Below are positions 1 through 7,510 of a stretch of 36,859 nt of DNA, piece after piece (position 1 is the first letter of the stretch; the number at the start of each line of letters is the position of its first letter). A program made the translations under genes and the position numbers. Source of the DNA: Bacteroidales bacterium UBA1180 (GTDB lineage Bacteria > Bacteroidota > Bacteroidia > Bacteroidales > Paludibacteraceae). The notes below the pieces were generated by a model. The model did not search any database and had not been told where the DNA came from. It saw only the letters and a program-made list of their open reading frames with translations. The DNA is taken from the NCBI GenBank assembly GCA_002310195.1, contig DBYS01000020.1:60242-97100 (forward strand). The letters run 5' to 3'.

Positions 1-576
1 ATCCTGAACGTGGAGAAAGCGATGGAGCACAAGGTGTTTGAGTCGGAAGAGGTGCGGAACATCTTCACCGCACTAGGCATCACCTTCGGCACGGAAGACG
101 ACCCGAAAGCGCTGAACCTGAGCAAGATACGTTACCACAAAGTGATTATCATGGCCGATGCCGATGTCGATGGTGCGCATATCGCTACGCTGATCATGAC
201 GCTGTTCTTCCGTCACATGAAGGAAGTGATCGAACAGGGTCACCTGTACATCGCCATGGCACCGCTGTACTTGTGCTCAAAGGGTGGCACGAAAGAGTAC
301 TGCTGGAATGACCAGCAGCGTCACGACTTCATCATGAAGTACGGCAATGGCGACGAGAAGCAGATCAAGACGCAGCGCTACAAAGGTCTGGGTGAGATGA
401 GTGACGAGCAGCTGTGGGAAACCACGATGGATCCCGAGCGCCGCATGCTCAAGCAAGTAACCATCGAGAACGCTGCCGAGGCTGACCGCATCATATCGAT
501 GCTGATGGGCGATGAGGTTGGGCCGCGTCGCGAGTTTATCGAGCAGAATGCCACCTATGCAAAAATAGATGCCTAA
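1..576 (+). CDS. gyrB: DNA gyrase subunit B, C-terminal part (partial)
   Basis: The last 191 residues of the ATPase subunit of DNA gyrase, which introduces negative supercoils together with GyrA. The reading frame is open to the first base, so the ATPase and transducer domains lie outside the window. Visible are the TOPRIM metal-binding motif DADVDGAHI (nt 157-183) and the conserved QRYKGLGEM motif (nt 373-399), followed by the usual type II topoisomerase tail. The length after QRYKGLGEM and the sequence favour GyrB over ParE, and the long insertion of some Gram-negative GyrBs is not visible in this portion. The stop codon overlaps the next start by one base (TAATG), which suggests translational coupling to the LOG-family gene. 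Confidence 0.93.
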   Translation: MLNVEKAMEHKVFESEEVRNIFTALGITFGTEDDPKALNLSKIRYHKVIIMADADVDGAHIATLIMTLFFRHMKEVIEQGHLYIAMAPLYLCSKGGTKEYCWNDQQRHDFIMKYGNGDEKQIKTQRYKGLGEMSDEQLWETTMDPERRMLKQVTIENAAEADRIISMLMGDEVGPRREFIEQNATYAKIDA

Positions 577-1118
577 TGCGGATTGCGGTCTATTGCAGTG
601 CGAAGGATACGATTCCCGAGGAATATCTAAGACTCGGGGATGAACTCGGCAAATGGATTGCCCAAAGCGGTCACACATTGGTGTATGGCGGTGCTACGGG
701 CGGGCTAATGACACGCACGAGCAATGCAGCCAGGCAGGCAGGTGGTGAGGTGACAGGTGTTGTGCCGCAACGGATCATCTCCGCCGGACGGCTGGCACAG
801 AACTGCACAACACTGCATATAGTCAGTTCGATGGCCGAGCGCAAGCAGACGATGCGCGAGATAGCCGACTGCTTCGTTTGTCTGCCGGGCTCGTACGGCA
901 CGCTCGACGAGATGTACGACGTCATAGCATCAGGCACCGTAGGCGAACACAAGAAGCCGATATACATCCTCAACTACAAAGGCTTCTACAATGGTATACG
1001 CCGCGAGGCAGAAGATATGCGGGCTCTCCGGTTCCTGCCGCAACAGGAAGCCTATGCACCGAAGTACGTCAATACGCTGGCAGAGCTATACGAAGCACTA
1101 ACAAACGATAATAATTAA
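576..1118 (+). CDS. LOG-family protein (putative cytokinin riboside 5'-monophosphate phosphoribohydrolase)
   Basis: A 180-residue Rossmann-fold protein of the TIGR00730/LOG family. Characterised members hydrolyse nucleoside 5'-monophosphates to base plus ribose 5-phosphate; the substrate here is unknown. The N-terminal nucleotide-binding stretch contains YGGATGGLM (family form GGGxxGLM), followed by SSMAERKQTM with the conserved Arg-Lys pair, and then PGSYGTLDE at about residues 104-112. The family signature is PGGxGTxxE, so the second Gly is Ser here while the catalytic Glu is kept. Length is normal (about 180-195 aa). It starts one base inside the gyrB stop and is followed after 14 nt by the GH16-like gene, so it probably belongs to the same transcript. 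It could equally be a generic nucleotide 5'-monophosphate nucleosidase. Confidence 0.85.
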   Translation: MRIAVYCSAKDTIPEEYLRLGDELGKWIAQSGHTLVYGGATGGLMTRTSNAARQAGGEVTGVVPQRIISAGRLAQNCTTLHIVSSMAERKQTMREIADCFVCLPGSYGTLDEMYDVIASGTVGEHKKPIYILNYKGFYNGIRREAEDMRALRFLPQQEAYAPKYVNTLAELYEALTNDNN

Positions 1119-1132
1119 ACAAAATCATACGT

Positions 1133-2443
1133 ATGAAACATGTTACGCAACTCAAGGCTGAAACCTTGACAACCAAGCAGATGGAGGAGAATATCCGCCA
1201 GATGAGTATCACTGTTCGCCGCTACCGCGACATCGAGCAGTCGGCTGAACTGGCTGAATTCCGCGACCTCCAGAAGATCGTGGAGACAAAAGAGTTCCAA
1301 GATTACAAACAAGAGCTGTTAACAACCAAGTACAAAGACCGCGAGGAGTACAGACTCATCACCGCCTACAACCGTGCGAAGAACAGTCACCACGTTCGTT
1401 GGTTCAAGATTTACCGTGGCATGAGTAAAGTGCAGGAGTACGTGCACTTTGCCGACACCAGTGACTTTGCCAAGCTCAAAGATCCCGAGGCAATAAAGGC
1501 CGATCCGCGTCTGAGGCAGATGCAACGTCTCGGCAACTCGTTTGCTGTACGCCGTTACATGATTCACCAGAACTCGGAAGAGGTGAAAGAGTACTACCGT
1601 CTGCGTGAGATCGTGAACAACACGGAGTTCCGCGACCGCAACCACTTCTGGAAGAACCCCAAACGTTGGTACACCACCCTCCAGAGCCAGCAGGACGGCA
1701 AGTATCAGGCACTGAAAGACTCGTCGGACATCTCGTTCTTCCTCGCACAAGACCCGAAGAAGATCGAGGAGAATGAGTCGTACAAAGAGATGTTTGCCGA
1801 TGCATGCCAGTGGAACAGAATGTCCGACAGCCCGTGGAGAGCAGGATTTGTGTTCTCTAACAAGATCTTCAAGACCAACCACTCGTATGCCAACGAGGAG
1901 GCTGCCATGAACGACGGACGCAACGTCAGCTGCACCGGCGACGGTCACCTGACTGTATCTGTCAAGAGCGAGCATGTTACTCGTCCGGCATGGGACCAGA
2001 AGAAAGGTTTCATCATGAAGGACTTTGAGTTTACCGGCGATGTGATCCAGACTGCCGATACTTTCCGCGCCGAAGAAGGTATGTTCCAAGTCAAGGCTGC
2101 GTTCGGCGGCAAGGCCAACGGTGCTATCTGCCTGATGAGCGAGAACCGTCTGCCTATCCTGCGTATCGCACAGTGGGACGGAAGCAAGGTTACCGTAGGT
2201 GCTACTTACGATAAGTTTGAGGAGCAGACCGTAGTGGAAGGTATAAAGGAGAACCACGAGTACATCTATACGGTGGTTATCACCTCATCGGATATCACAT
2301 GGTTTGTCAACGACCAGGAAGTAGCCCGTACAGCCAACAAACTCGGCACGAAACTCTTCCCGACGGTTATCGCATTCCTGCCGGAAGGCGTGAAGGGAAC
2401 AGGTGTCACCTCTATCGACTGGTTCAAAGCTTACAAGCACTAA
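1133..2443 (+). CDS. Unrecognised protein: duplicated helical N-terminus plus GH16-like lectin-fold C-terminus
   Basis: A 436-residue protein I cannot name. Residues 1-230 are charged and predicted helical, and contain a visible internal duplication: residues 37-57 and 148-168 align as S-x-E-[LV]-x-E-[FY]-x-x-L-x-x-I-V-x-x-x-E-F-x-D, 111 residues apart. A second pair of similar segments lies near residues 102-118 and 190-208, both ending in Asp-Pro. Residues 231-436 resemble the concanavalin-like jelly roll of family 16 glycoside hydrolases, with KDFEFTGDVIQTADTFRAEE, a later FVNDQEVART strand pair, and a C-terminal IDWFKAYKH. The catalytic E-x-D-x-x-E signature of GH16 is absent; the equivalent stretch reads RLPILRIAQW. 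There is no signal peptide or lipobox, so it appears cytoplasmic. It sits 14 nt after the LOG gene and 3 nt before kdsA. A binding or structural role is an inference only. Confidence 0.8.
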   Translation: MKHVTQLKAETLTTKQMEENIRQMSITVRRYRDIEQSAELAEFRDLQKIVETKEFQDYKQELLTTKYKDREEYRLITAYNRAKNSHHVRWFKIYRGMSKVQEYVHFADTSDFAKLKDPEAIKADPRLRQMQRLGNSFAVRRYMIHQNSEEVKEYYRLREIVNNTEFRDRNHFWKNPKRWYTTLQSQQDGKYQALKDSSDISFFLAQDPKKIEENESYKEMFADACQWNRMSDSPWRAGFVFSNKIFKTNHSYANEEAAMNDGRNVSCTGDGHLTVSVKSEHVTRPAWDQKKGFIMKDFEFTGDVIQTADTFRAEEGMFQVKAAFGGKANGAICLMSENRLPILRIAQWDGSKVTVGATYDKFEEQTVVEGIKENHEYIYTVVITSSDITWFVNDQEVARTANKLGTKLFPTVIAFLPEGVKGTGVTSIDWFKAYKH

Positions 2444-2446
2444 TCT

Positions 2447-3223
2447 ATGTTCCTGATTGCCGGGCCGTGTGCTATAGAAGGCGAACAGATGGTGCTGGAC
2501 ACAGCCGCCGAGTTGCAGCAAGTATGCCGTGATCAGAGCATACCGCTGTACTTCAAATCATCGTTCGATAAAGCCAACCGCACATCCTCATCCTCCGAGC
2601 GAGGCGTGGGGATGCGTGAAGGTTTGCGCATACTGGCCGAGGTCAAGGAGCGTTACGGACTGCCTATCGTGACGGATGTGCACGAGAGCTATCAGTGTGC
2701 TCCGGCAGCCGAGGTGGCCGATGTGCTGCAGATCCCGGCGTTCCTCAGCCGTCAGACCGATCTGCTGCAAGCCGCAGCCCGCACAGGCCGGACAGTGAAC
2801 ATCAAGAAAGGCCAGTTCATGGCACCTTGGGACATGCGCGGCGCTATACAGAAGTGCCGCGAGGTGGCTCCCGAAGGCAAGGTCTGGCTGACCGAGCGCG
2901 GCTCGTCGTTCGGCTACGGCAACCTGGTGGTTGATATGACCTCGCTGGTCAGGATGCGCGAGTACGGCTGCCCTATCATCTTCGATGCCACACACTCCGT
3001 GCAGCAGCCCTCATCTCAGCAAGGCATAACAGGCGGCAACCGCGAACTGGTGCCACCGCTGATGCGTGCCGCTCTGGCGGTAGGTATTGACGGGTTGTTT
3101 CTAGAGGTTCACCCCGACCCCGATCGCGCTATCAGCGACGCCGCTAACCAAGTGCGGCTCAGCGACATACGCGCTATACTCACCCAGGCAAAAGCCTTTG
3201 ACACACTTGCCAAGCAACTATGA
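2447..3223 (+). CDS. kdsA: 3-deoxy-8-phosphooctulonate (Kdo-8-phosphate) synthase
   Basis: Condenses phosphoenolpyruvate with D-arabinose 5-phosphate to Kdo 8-phosphate, the first committed step to the inner-core sugar of lipopolysaccharide; cytoplasmic. The 258-aa protein is a typical TIM barrel. Visible motifs are IAGPCAIEG at the N-terminus, FKSSFDKANR, PAFLSRQTDLL, the PEP-binding INIKKGQF-type segment, FDATHSVQQP and FLEVHPDPD. Cys8 in GPC sits where metal-dependent KdsA enzymes carry the metal-ligand Cys (Asn in the E. coli class), and His, Glu and Asp ligands appear in the later motifs, so the metal-dependent class is inferred. The stop overlaps the kdsD start by 4 nt (ATGA), and kdsD makes its substrate. 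Confidence 0.96.
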   Translation: MFLIAGPCAIEGEQMVLDTAAELQQVCRDQSIPLYFKSSFDKANRTSSSSERGVGMREGLRILAEVKERYGLPIVTDVHESYQCAPAAEVADVLQIPAFLSRQTDLLQAAARTGRTVNIKKGQFMAPWDMRGAIQKCREVAPEGKVWLTERGSSFGYGNLVVDMTSLVRMREYGCPIIFDATHSVQQPSSQQGITGGNRELVPPLMRAALAVGIDGLFLEVHPDPDRAISDAANQVRLSDIRAILTQAKAFDTLAKQL

Positions 3224-4173
3224 CTAAAGTCATCAATAGAGCCAAAGAGATCTTCCAACAGGAGATAGGCGAACTGACCAAGGTCGCCGAGCATATCGAT
3301 GAACATTTTGCATCAGTGGTTGATCTATTGTACGCCTGCAAGGGCAAGGTTGTGGTGATGGGTATAGGCAAGACCGGACTCATCGGCCGGAAGATCGCTT
3401 CATCGTTTGCCTCGACCGGCACACCGGCAATCTTCGTCAATGCCGCCGAAGCGGTACACGGCGATCTAGGTATGGTGTGCGCCGACGATGTAGTGCTGCT
3501 CGTGAGCAACAGCGGCGCTACGAACGAGATCCTGGCTGTGATCGATCCGCTTCATCAGATGGGTTGCCGCCTGATAGCTATGACCGGCGACCTGCAATCA
3601 CCCTTGGCTCAGCGCTGCGATCTGGTGCTGTCGGTACATGTGGACAAAGAGGTCTGCCCGCTGGGTCTCGCACCTACTACATCCACCACCGCTACGCTGA
3701 TGATGGGCGACGCGCTGATGGTATGCTTGATGGAGAAACGGCACTTCCAAGCGGAGAACTTCGCCGTGTACCATCCGGGAGGCGCACTCGGACGCAAGCT
3801 CCTGGGACGCGTGGAGAACCACATGTACCCGTCCGTGCCGCGCGTATATACCGACACGCCTTTCCGCGAGCTCGTTTGTGAGATGACCGCGCACCACCTC
3901 GGCATGACGATGGTGTACAGGCAGAACAAGTGCGTAGGTATCATCACCGACGGCGATCTCAGACGCGCCATTCAGAAGTTCGACGATCTGCATATAACGG
4001 CAGCGGATATCATGACACCGAGCTACAAGCATATAGCCAAAGATGCATTGCTCTCCGAGGCACTCGCGATCATGGATCGCTATAATATCACCACCCTCGC
4101 CGTAACACCCACCCCCGATACTGAAGAGATCATCGGTATCATCTCTATCCACCACATCATCGATTTTGCATAA
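3220..4173 (+). CDS. kdsD: D-arabinose-5-phosphate isomerase (KpsF/GutQ family)
   Basis: Interconverts D-ribulose 5-phosphate and D-arabinose 5-phosphate, feeding KdsA. The 317-aa protein has the full architecture: an N-terminal SIS domain (about residues 35-170) with IGKTGLIGRKIASSF, STGTPAIFVNAAEAVHGDLG and CPLGLAPTTSTTATL, then the HPGGALGRKLL hinge, and two CBS domains (about 200-317) beginning near the MYPSVPRV segment and containing ITDGDLRRAI. It overlaps kdsA by 4 nt, so the two consecutive Kdo steps are probably made in equal amounts. The family also contains GutQ and KpsF paralogs of the same activity; the kdsA context supports KdsD. Confidence 0.94.
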   Translation: MTKVINRAKEIFQQEIGELTKVAEHIDEHFASVVDLLYACKGKVVVMGIGKTGLIGRKIASSFASTGTPAIFVNAAEAVHGDLGMVCADDVVLLVSNSGATNEILAVIDPLHQMGCRLIAMTGDLQSPLAQRCDLVLSVHVDKEVCPLGLAPTTSTTATLMMGDALMVCLMEKRHFQAENFAVYHPGGALGRKLLGRVENHMYPSVPRVYTDTPFRELVCEMTAHHLGMTMVYRQNKCVGIITDGDLRRAIQKFDDLHITAADIMTPSYKHIAKDALLSEALAIMDRYNITTLAVTPTPDTEEIIGIISIHHIIDFA

Positions 4174-4188
4174 CTGAGGCATCGGACA

Positions 4189-4857
4189 ATGACGCGCATA
4201 CAAGTAGCGAAATTCACCAGATGGCTGATGCATCTGCACTATGCTATCCGCACGGAGGGCGATGAGCTGCTTCGCGACGGCCGCACACATCTGGTGCTGC
4301 CTAACCATCCGGCATATGTTGAGCCGGTGATGCTGTGTGCAGAGTTCCCTAACGTTATTCTCCGTCCGATGGCCGATGAGGCATTCTTCCGCAAACCTAT
4401 ATCGCGCTGGGCGCTCAATCTGGCCGGTGCGATCATCGTGCCGGACTTACCCGCCACATCGGCTGACAATCGCGAACAAAGTGCTGCCAAGGCGCGCCAG
4501 TTGACCGCCACTGCCCTGCAAGCGCTCGCCAACGGCGATGATCTACTGTTCTACCCCTCCGGACATATACGCCGCAAGCCCGTGGAGCACATAGGCAACC
4601 GGCGCCTGGCGTACGAGGTGTGCCAAGGACTGTTCGCACCTGAAAATAAGGAAACGTACGCAGGCGTGCGCGTGATTATGCTGCGCACAACGGGTCTGGA
4701 CGACAGCTGGTTCAGCAAACAGAAGACCCGCCCTACCCTGCGGCGGCACGTAACGATGCACTTCGAGGATATGACTGACAGCCTGCGCGAGTGGTCGAAA
4801 CTGGAGCGACGCGCATTCAACGAGCAACTCGAGAATTGGTACAACCAACCGGAATAA
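4189..4857 (+). CDS. PlsC-like lysophospholipid acyltransferase
   Basis: A 222-aa acyltransferase-fold protein, probably transferring an acyl group onto a lysophospholipid or related glycerolipid at the inner membrane. Motif I reads NHPAYVEP: His40 is followed by Glu45, giving H-x4-E instead of the usual H-x4-D. The third motif reads YPSGHIRRKPVEHIGNRRLA, close to the form seen in acyltransferases that are fused to AMP-binding domains in other bacteria; here the domain stands alone. No convincing transmembrane segment is seen. It lies 15 nt after kdsD and is followed by a strong hairpin terminator, so it ends the gyrB-LOG-kds transcription unit. The acceptor cannot be told from sequence. Confidence 0.82.
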   Translation: MTRIQVAKFTRWLMHLHYAIRTEGDELLRDGRTHLVLPNHPAYVEPVMLCAEFPNVILRPMADEAFFRKPISRWALNLAGAIIVPDLPATSADNREQSAAKARQLTATALQALANGDDLLFYPSGHIRRKPVEHIGNRRLAYEVCQGLFAPENKETYAGVRVIMLRTTGLDDSWFSKQKTRPTLRRHVTMHFEDMTDSLREWSKLERRAFNEQLENWYNQPE

Positions 4858-4884
4858 ATGCTCTGTTTTTAAGGACTATCTTAC

Positions 4885-4923
4885 AAAAAGTACGTTTTGG
4901 ACATCAAAAACGTGCTTTTTTTT
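4885..4923 (+). terminator. Bidirectional rho-independent terminator after the kds/acyltransferase unit
   Basis: A 14-bp stem (4885-4898 with 4907-4920, one G-U pair) encloses the 8-nt loop GGACATCA. The left arm begins with five A and the right arm ends with T5 followed by three more T, so it can act in both directions. It lies 27 nt after the acyltransferase stop codon. Confidence 0.85.
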
Positions 4924-4954
4924 AAGGATATGCTTAAAATTAAATATATTTTCG

Positions 4955-4962
4955 TATATTTG
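4955..4962 (+). promoter_or_regulatory. Promoter -7 element of the AraC-type gene
   Basis: TATATTTG fits the Bacteroidota -7 consensus TAnnTTTG. The region upstream is AT-rich but has no good TTTG at the expected -33 position, so basal activity may be low or activator-dependent. The start codon is 47 nt downstream. Confidence 0.65.
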
Positions 4963-4967
4963 CAGTC

Positions 4968-4986
4968 GCTTTCGCTTAACGAAAGC
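4968..4986 (+). promoter_or_regulatory. Perfect inverted repeat in the 5' leader of the AraC-type gene
   Basis: GCTTTCG (4968-4974) and CGAAAGC (4980-4986) form a perfect 7-bp inverted repeat with a 5-nt centre. It begins 6 nt after the -7 element, over or just after the expected transcription start. It could be an mRNA hairpin or an operator for autoregulation; the sequence alone does not decide. Confidence 0.55.
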
Positions 4987-5009
4987 AGGAGATTTATACA
5001 TTACTACTT

Positions 5010-5855
5010 ATGCAAGACAATACTATCCCATTGTTAGACTGCCCGAAGGATTACCTGATCGGTGATGCCAGCGGCAGGATTATGAACGAGTACGGCCGTT
5101 ATCCGTGTAAGATTCAGTGTACGGTGTTTGCCATTCTGGCTCGTGGCACAGCCCGCGCAACAATCAATGTAACGCAATACGACTTCCATGCGAACGACGC
5201 TCTCCTGCTGGAGTCCGGTTCGTTTCTGCTGATACACGAGTTCTCCGAGGATGCGCTGGTGTACTACGTACTGTTCAGCTCATCGTTTATGGAGAAGAAC
5301 ACCTTCCAGACGCGCCTCACGGCCAACGCGATGCACATGCATTCGCCTATCGTCACGCTCACAGCCGAGCAAGCGGGGATCATGGTGAACACATGCAAAT
5401 TGCTGATCGATGCTTCGAACTGCACGCCGTCGCTGCTGAACACCGAGAAGATGGTGAACGTATATAACATCTTCCAGATGACATACAACGGATTCTTCCG
5501 TGCGCAATCGGAGACCACTCTTCGTCCGCAAGACCGCAAGAACGAGATCTACTACGAGTATTGCAACCTCGTGCTCAAGCATTACCACGAGTGGCATCAT
5601 GTGTCGAAGTACGCCGAAACGATGCACATCACGCTGCCGCACCTGTGCGCTACGATCAAGCAGGTGAGCGACAAGACCGCGGGCGACCTGATCGTTGAGG
5701 CGATCATCACTGACGCCAAGGCAAAACTCAAACTTACGAACCTGCAAGTCAAGGAGATAGCGCTGTCGCTGGGCTTCGATAATGTGGCGTTCTTCAACCG
5801 GTTCTTCAAGACCCACGCTTCGGTTACACCGAAAGCGTACAGGCTGATGGTTTAA
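5010..5855 (+). CDS. AraC-family transcriptional regulator
   Basis: A 281-aa cytoplasmic regulator. The N-terminal half (about residues 30-110) looks like the cupin-type AraC ligand-binding domain (RGTARATINVTQYDFHANDA, then LLESGSFLLIHEF). The C-terminal 100 residues hold the two helix-turn-helix motifs, with LKLTNLQVKEIALSLGFDNV and the second signature FNRFFKTHASVTPKAYR. It has its own promoter, follows a terminator and precedes miaB by 13 nt, so it may be co-transcribed with miaB, although that functional pairing is unlikely to be meaningful. The ligand and targets are unknown; many Bacteroidota proteins of this layout answer to small metabolites. Confidence 0.88.
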   Translation: MQDNTIPLLDCPKDYLIGDASGRIMNEYGRYPCKIQCTVFAILARGTARATINVTQYDFHANDALLLESGSFLLIHEFSEDALVYYVLFSSSFMEKNTFQTRLTANAMHMHSPIVTLTAEQAGIMVNTCKLLIDASNCTPSLLNTEKMVNVYNIFQMTYNGFFRAQSETTLRPQDRKNEIYYEYCNLVLKHYHEWHHVSKYAETMHITLPHLCATIKQVSDKTAGDLIVEAIITDAKAKLKLTNLQVKEIALSLGFDNVAFFNRFFKTHASVTPKAYRLMV

Positions 5856-5868
5856 TTGATCGAACTAC

Positions 5869-7188
5869 ATGTCGAAGACATTCTACATAGAGACCTACGG
5901 ATGCCAGATGAACGTGGCTGACAGCGAAGTGGTGGCAGCTATCCTGCAGACCACCGATGCCGAATATACCGACGATCTCGGCAAGGCGGATATCATCCTG
6001 CTGAACACCTGTTCCATCCGCGAAAACGCTGAGCAGCGCGTACAGCACCGCCTGCAGGAGCTTGCCGGAGGCAAGCACCATAAGCGCCGTATGATCGGTG
6101 TGATCGGCTGTATGGCCGAGCGAATGGGCGAAGAGCTGCTGCGCGATTACAAGGTGGACTTCGTAGCCGGACCGGATGCGTATCTTGATCTGCCGAACCT
6201 CATCGCTCAGTGCGAGCAAGGTCATCAGGCAATCAATGTGCAGCTCAGCACTACCGAGACCTATGCCGATGTGCTGCCGGCACGTTTGGGTAAGCAGATA
6301 TCCGGCTTCGTAAGTATCATGCGCGGCTGCAACAATTTCTGCTCGTATTGCGTCGTACCTTATACCCGCGGACGCGAACGCTCGCGCGATATAAACAGTA
6401 TATGTGCCGAGGTGCTCGACTTACAACGCCGCGGCTACAAGGAGGTCACCCTGCTCGGGCAGAACGTCAATTCCTACCGTTGGGAGAAAGACGGCGAAGT
6501 GATTGATTTTGCCGATCTGCTGCAAACAGTGGCTCAGACTGTACCGGACATGCGCATCCGTTTCACGACCTCGCACCCGAAGGATATGAGCGACAAGACC
6601 TTGCATGTCATTGCCGACAATCGGAACATCTGCAAGTTCATCCATCTGCCCGTGCAGAGCGGCAGCAACAAGATCCTCAAACTCATGAACCGCAAGTACA
6701 CACGCGAGTGGTACTTGGAGCGCATTGCAGCCATCCGCCGCATCGTGCCTGACGCGACTATCGGTACGGATGTGTTCTGCGGTTTCCACAACGAGACCCT
6801 GGAAGATCATAGCCAGACACTGAGCCTGATGCGTGAGGTCGGGTTCGACACAGCGTTCATGTTCAAGTACTCCGAACGTCCCGGCACATACGCGCAGAAG
6901 CACCTGCCCGACAACATCAGCGAGGAAGAGAAGGTGCGTCGTCTGAACGAGATCATCGCATTGCAGAACACCCTGTCGCTCGAGAGCAACCTGCGCGAGG
7001 TAGGCAAGACAGTTGAGGTGCTCGTTGAGGGTTACTCCAAGCGCAGCCACGATGATATGTTCGGACGTACATCGCAGTACAAGACCGTTGTTTTTCCGCG
7101 TCAGGGGAGACATATCGGGGAGTTCGTAAAAGTCAAGATTCTCTCCGCCACGGCCGCCACACTCAAGGGTGAACCGGTCGATGAATAG
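5869..7188 (+). CDS. miaB: tRNA-2-methylthio-N6-dimethylallyladenosine synthase
   Basis: A radical-SAM methylthiotransferase that adds a 2-methylthio group to i6A37 of tRNAs reading U-initial codons. The 439-aa protein has the N-terminal UPF0004 domain with YGCQMN, LNTCSIRENA and GCMAER (three cysteines for the auxiliary Fe-S cluster), the radical-SAM motif RGCNNFCSYC with Cys154, Cys158 and Cys161, TRGRERSR, the segment HLPVQSGS, and a C-terminal TRAM domain (about residues 375-437). The TRGRE motif and total length favour MiaB over MtaB or RimO. The start at 5869 is 13 nt after the AraC stop. Confidence 0.95.
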   Translation: MSKTFYIETYGCQMNVADSEVVAAILQTTDAEYTDDLGKADIILLNTCSIRENAEQRVQHRLQELAGGKHHKRRMIGVIGCMAERMGEELLRDYKVDFVAGPDAYLDLPNLIAQCEQGHQAINVQLSTTETYADVLPARLGKQISGFVSIMRGCNNFCSYCVVPYTRGRERSRDINSICAEVLDLQRRGYKEVTLLGQNVNSYRWEKDGEVIDFADLLQTVAQTVPDMRIRFTTSHPKDMSDKTLHVIADNRNICKFIHLPVQSGSNKILKLMNRKYTREWYLERIAAIRRIVPDATIGTDVFCGFHNETLEDHSQTLSLMREVGFDTAFMFKYSERPGTYAQKHLPDNISEEEKVRRLNEIIALQNTLSLESNLREVGKTVEVLVEGYSKRSHDDMFGRTSQYKTVVFPRQGRHIGEFVKVKILSATAATLKGEPVDE

Positions 7189-7246
7189 CGAAAAATTCAT
7201 CGCATTTTCAAAGTACTGCTCGAGTAAAAACAGGCGTTTTTCGCTA
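7186..7246 (+). repeat. Inverted repeat spanning the miaB stop codon
   Basis: TAGCGAAAAA (7186-7195, starting at the miaB stop) and TTTTTCGCTA (7237-7246) are exact reverse complements, separated by 41 nt. The right arm is followed by A-rich sequence rather than a T tract, so it is not a standard terminator. It may form a long-looped 3' hairpin that protects or processes the mRNA. Confidence 0.4.
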
Positions 7247-7291
7247 AAAACACAAAAAAAAGAAGAAAAAGTGCATTTTTTTGCGAAAATA

Positions 7292-7323
7292 TTTGCATAA
7301 TTAAAATAAAAGTATTACCTTTG
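7292..7323 (+). promoter_or_regulatory. Promoter for the small protein-greA-HIT unit
   Basis: A textbook Bacteroidota promoter: TTTG at 7292-7295, a 20-nt spacer, and TACCTTTG at 7316-7323. Transcription should start near 7328-7331, which leaves about 180 nt of leader before the first annotated gene at 7511. Confidence 0.85.
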
Positions 7324-7367
7324 CACTCGAAAACAAATAAAATTTTCATAGTTAAGGTTTAGGTTTA

Positions 7368-7499
7368 ATGGCAACAGGAGGCTGGGAAGTTTCCTGTTGT
7401 TTTTCAAACCATCAGGAAAACACCTTCGCTGTGAAGACTTTTTTGTTTTGTGTTTTTACGAAAAATTGTCAACGATGCAAGCTACTTGCGTCGCTTTAA
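7368..7499 (+). CDS. Possible 43-codon leader ORF (uncertain)
   Basis: An ATG-initiated frame of 43 codons fills most of the leader between the promoter at 7292-7323 and the start of the small protein at 7511. It begins MATGGWEVSCCF, ends KLLASL, and carries five Cys (including a C-x-x-C pair at residues 34-37) and five Phe. No Shine-Dalgarno is visible, which is normal here. Its first codons lie inside a terminator-like hairpin (7372-7399), so translation would affect that structure. I do not recognise the peptide. It may be chance; this part of the 322-nt intergenic region otherwise holds no gene. Confidence 0.3.
   Translation: MATGGWEVSCCFSNHQENTFAVKTFLFCVFTKNCQRCKLLASL
7372..7404 (+). 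promoter_or_regulatory. Terminator-like leader hairpin with an alternative pairing (possible attenuator)
   Basis: CAACAGGA (7372-7379) pairs perfectly with TCCTGTTG (7392-7399) around a 12-nt loop, and five T follow (7400-7404). The right arm can instead pair with a downstream segment: TTTCCTG (7390-7396) is the exact complement of CAGGAAA (7413-7419). The two pairings exclude each other, which is the layout of an attenuator. A weak second hairpin (CTTC 7424-7427, GAAG 7433-7436) precedes another T-rich run. Confidence 0.45.
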
Positions 7500-7510
7500 T
7501 ATTGTGAATT

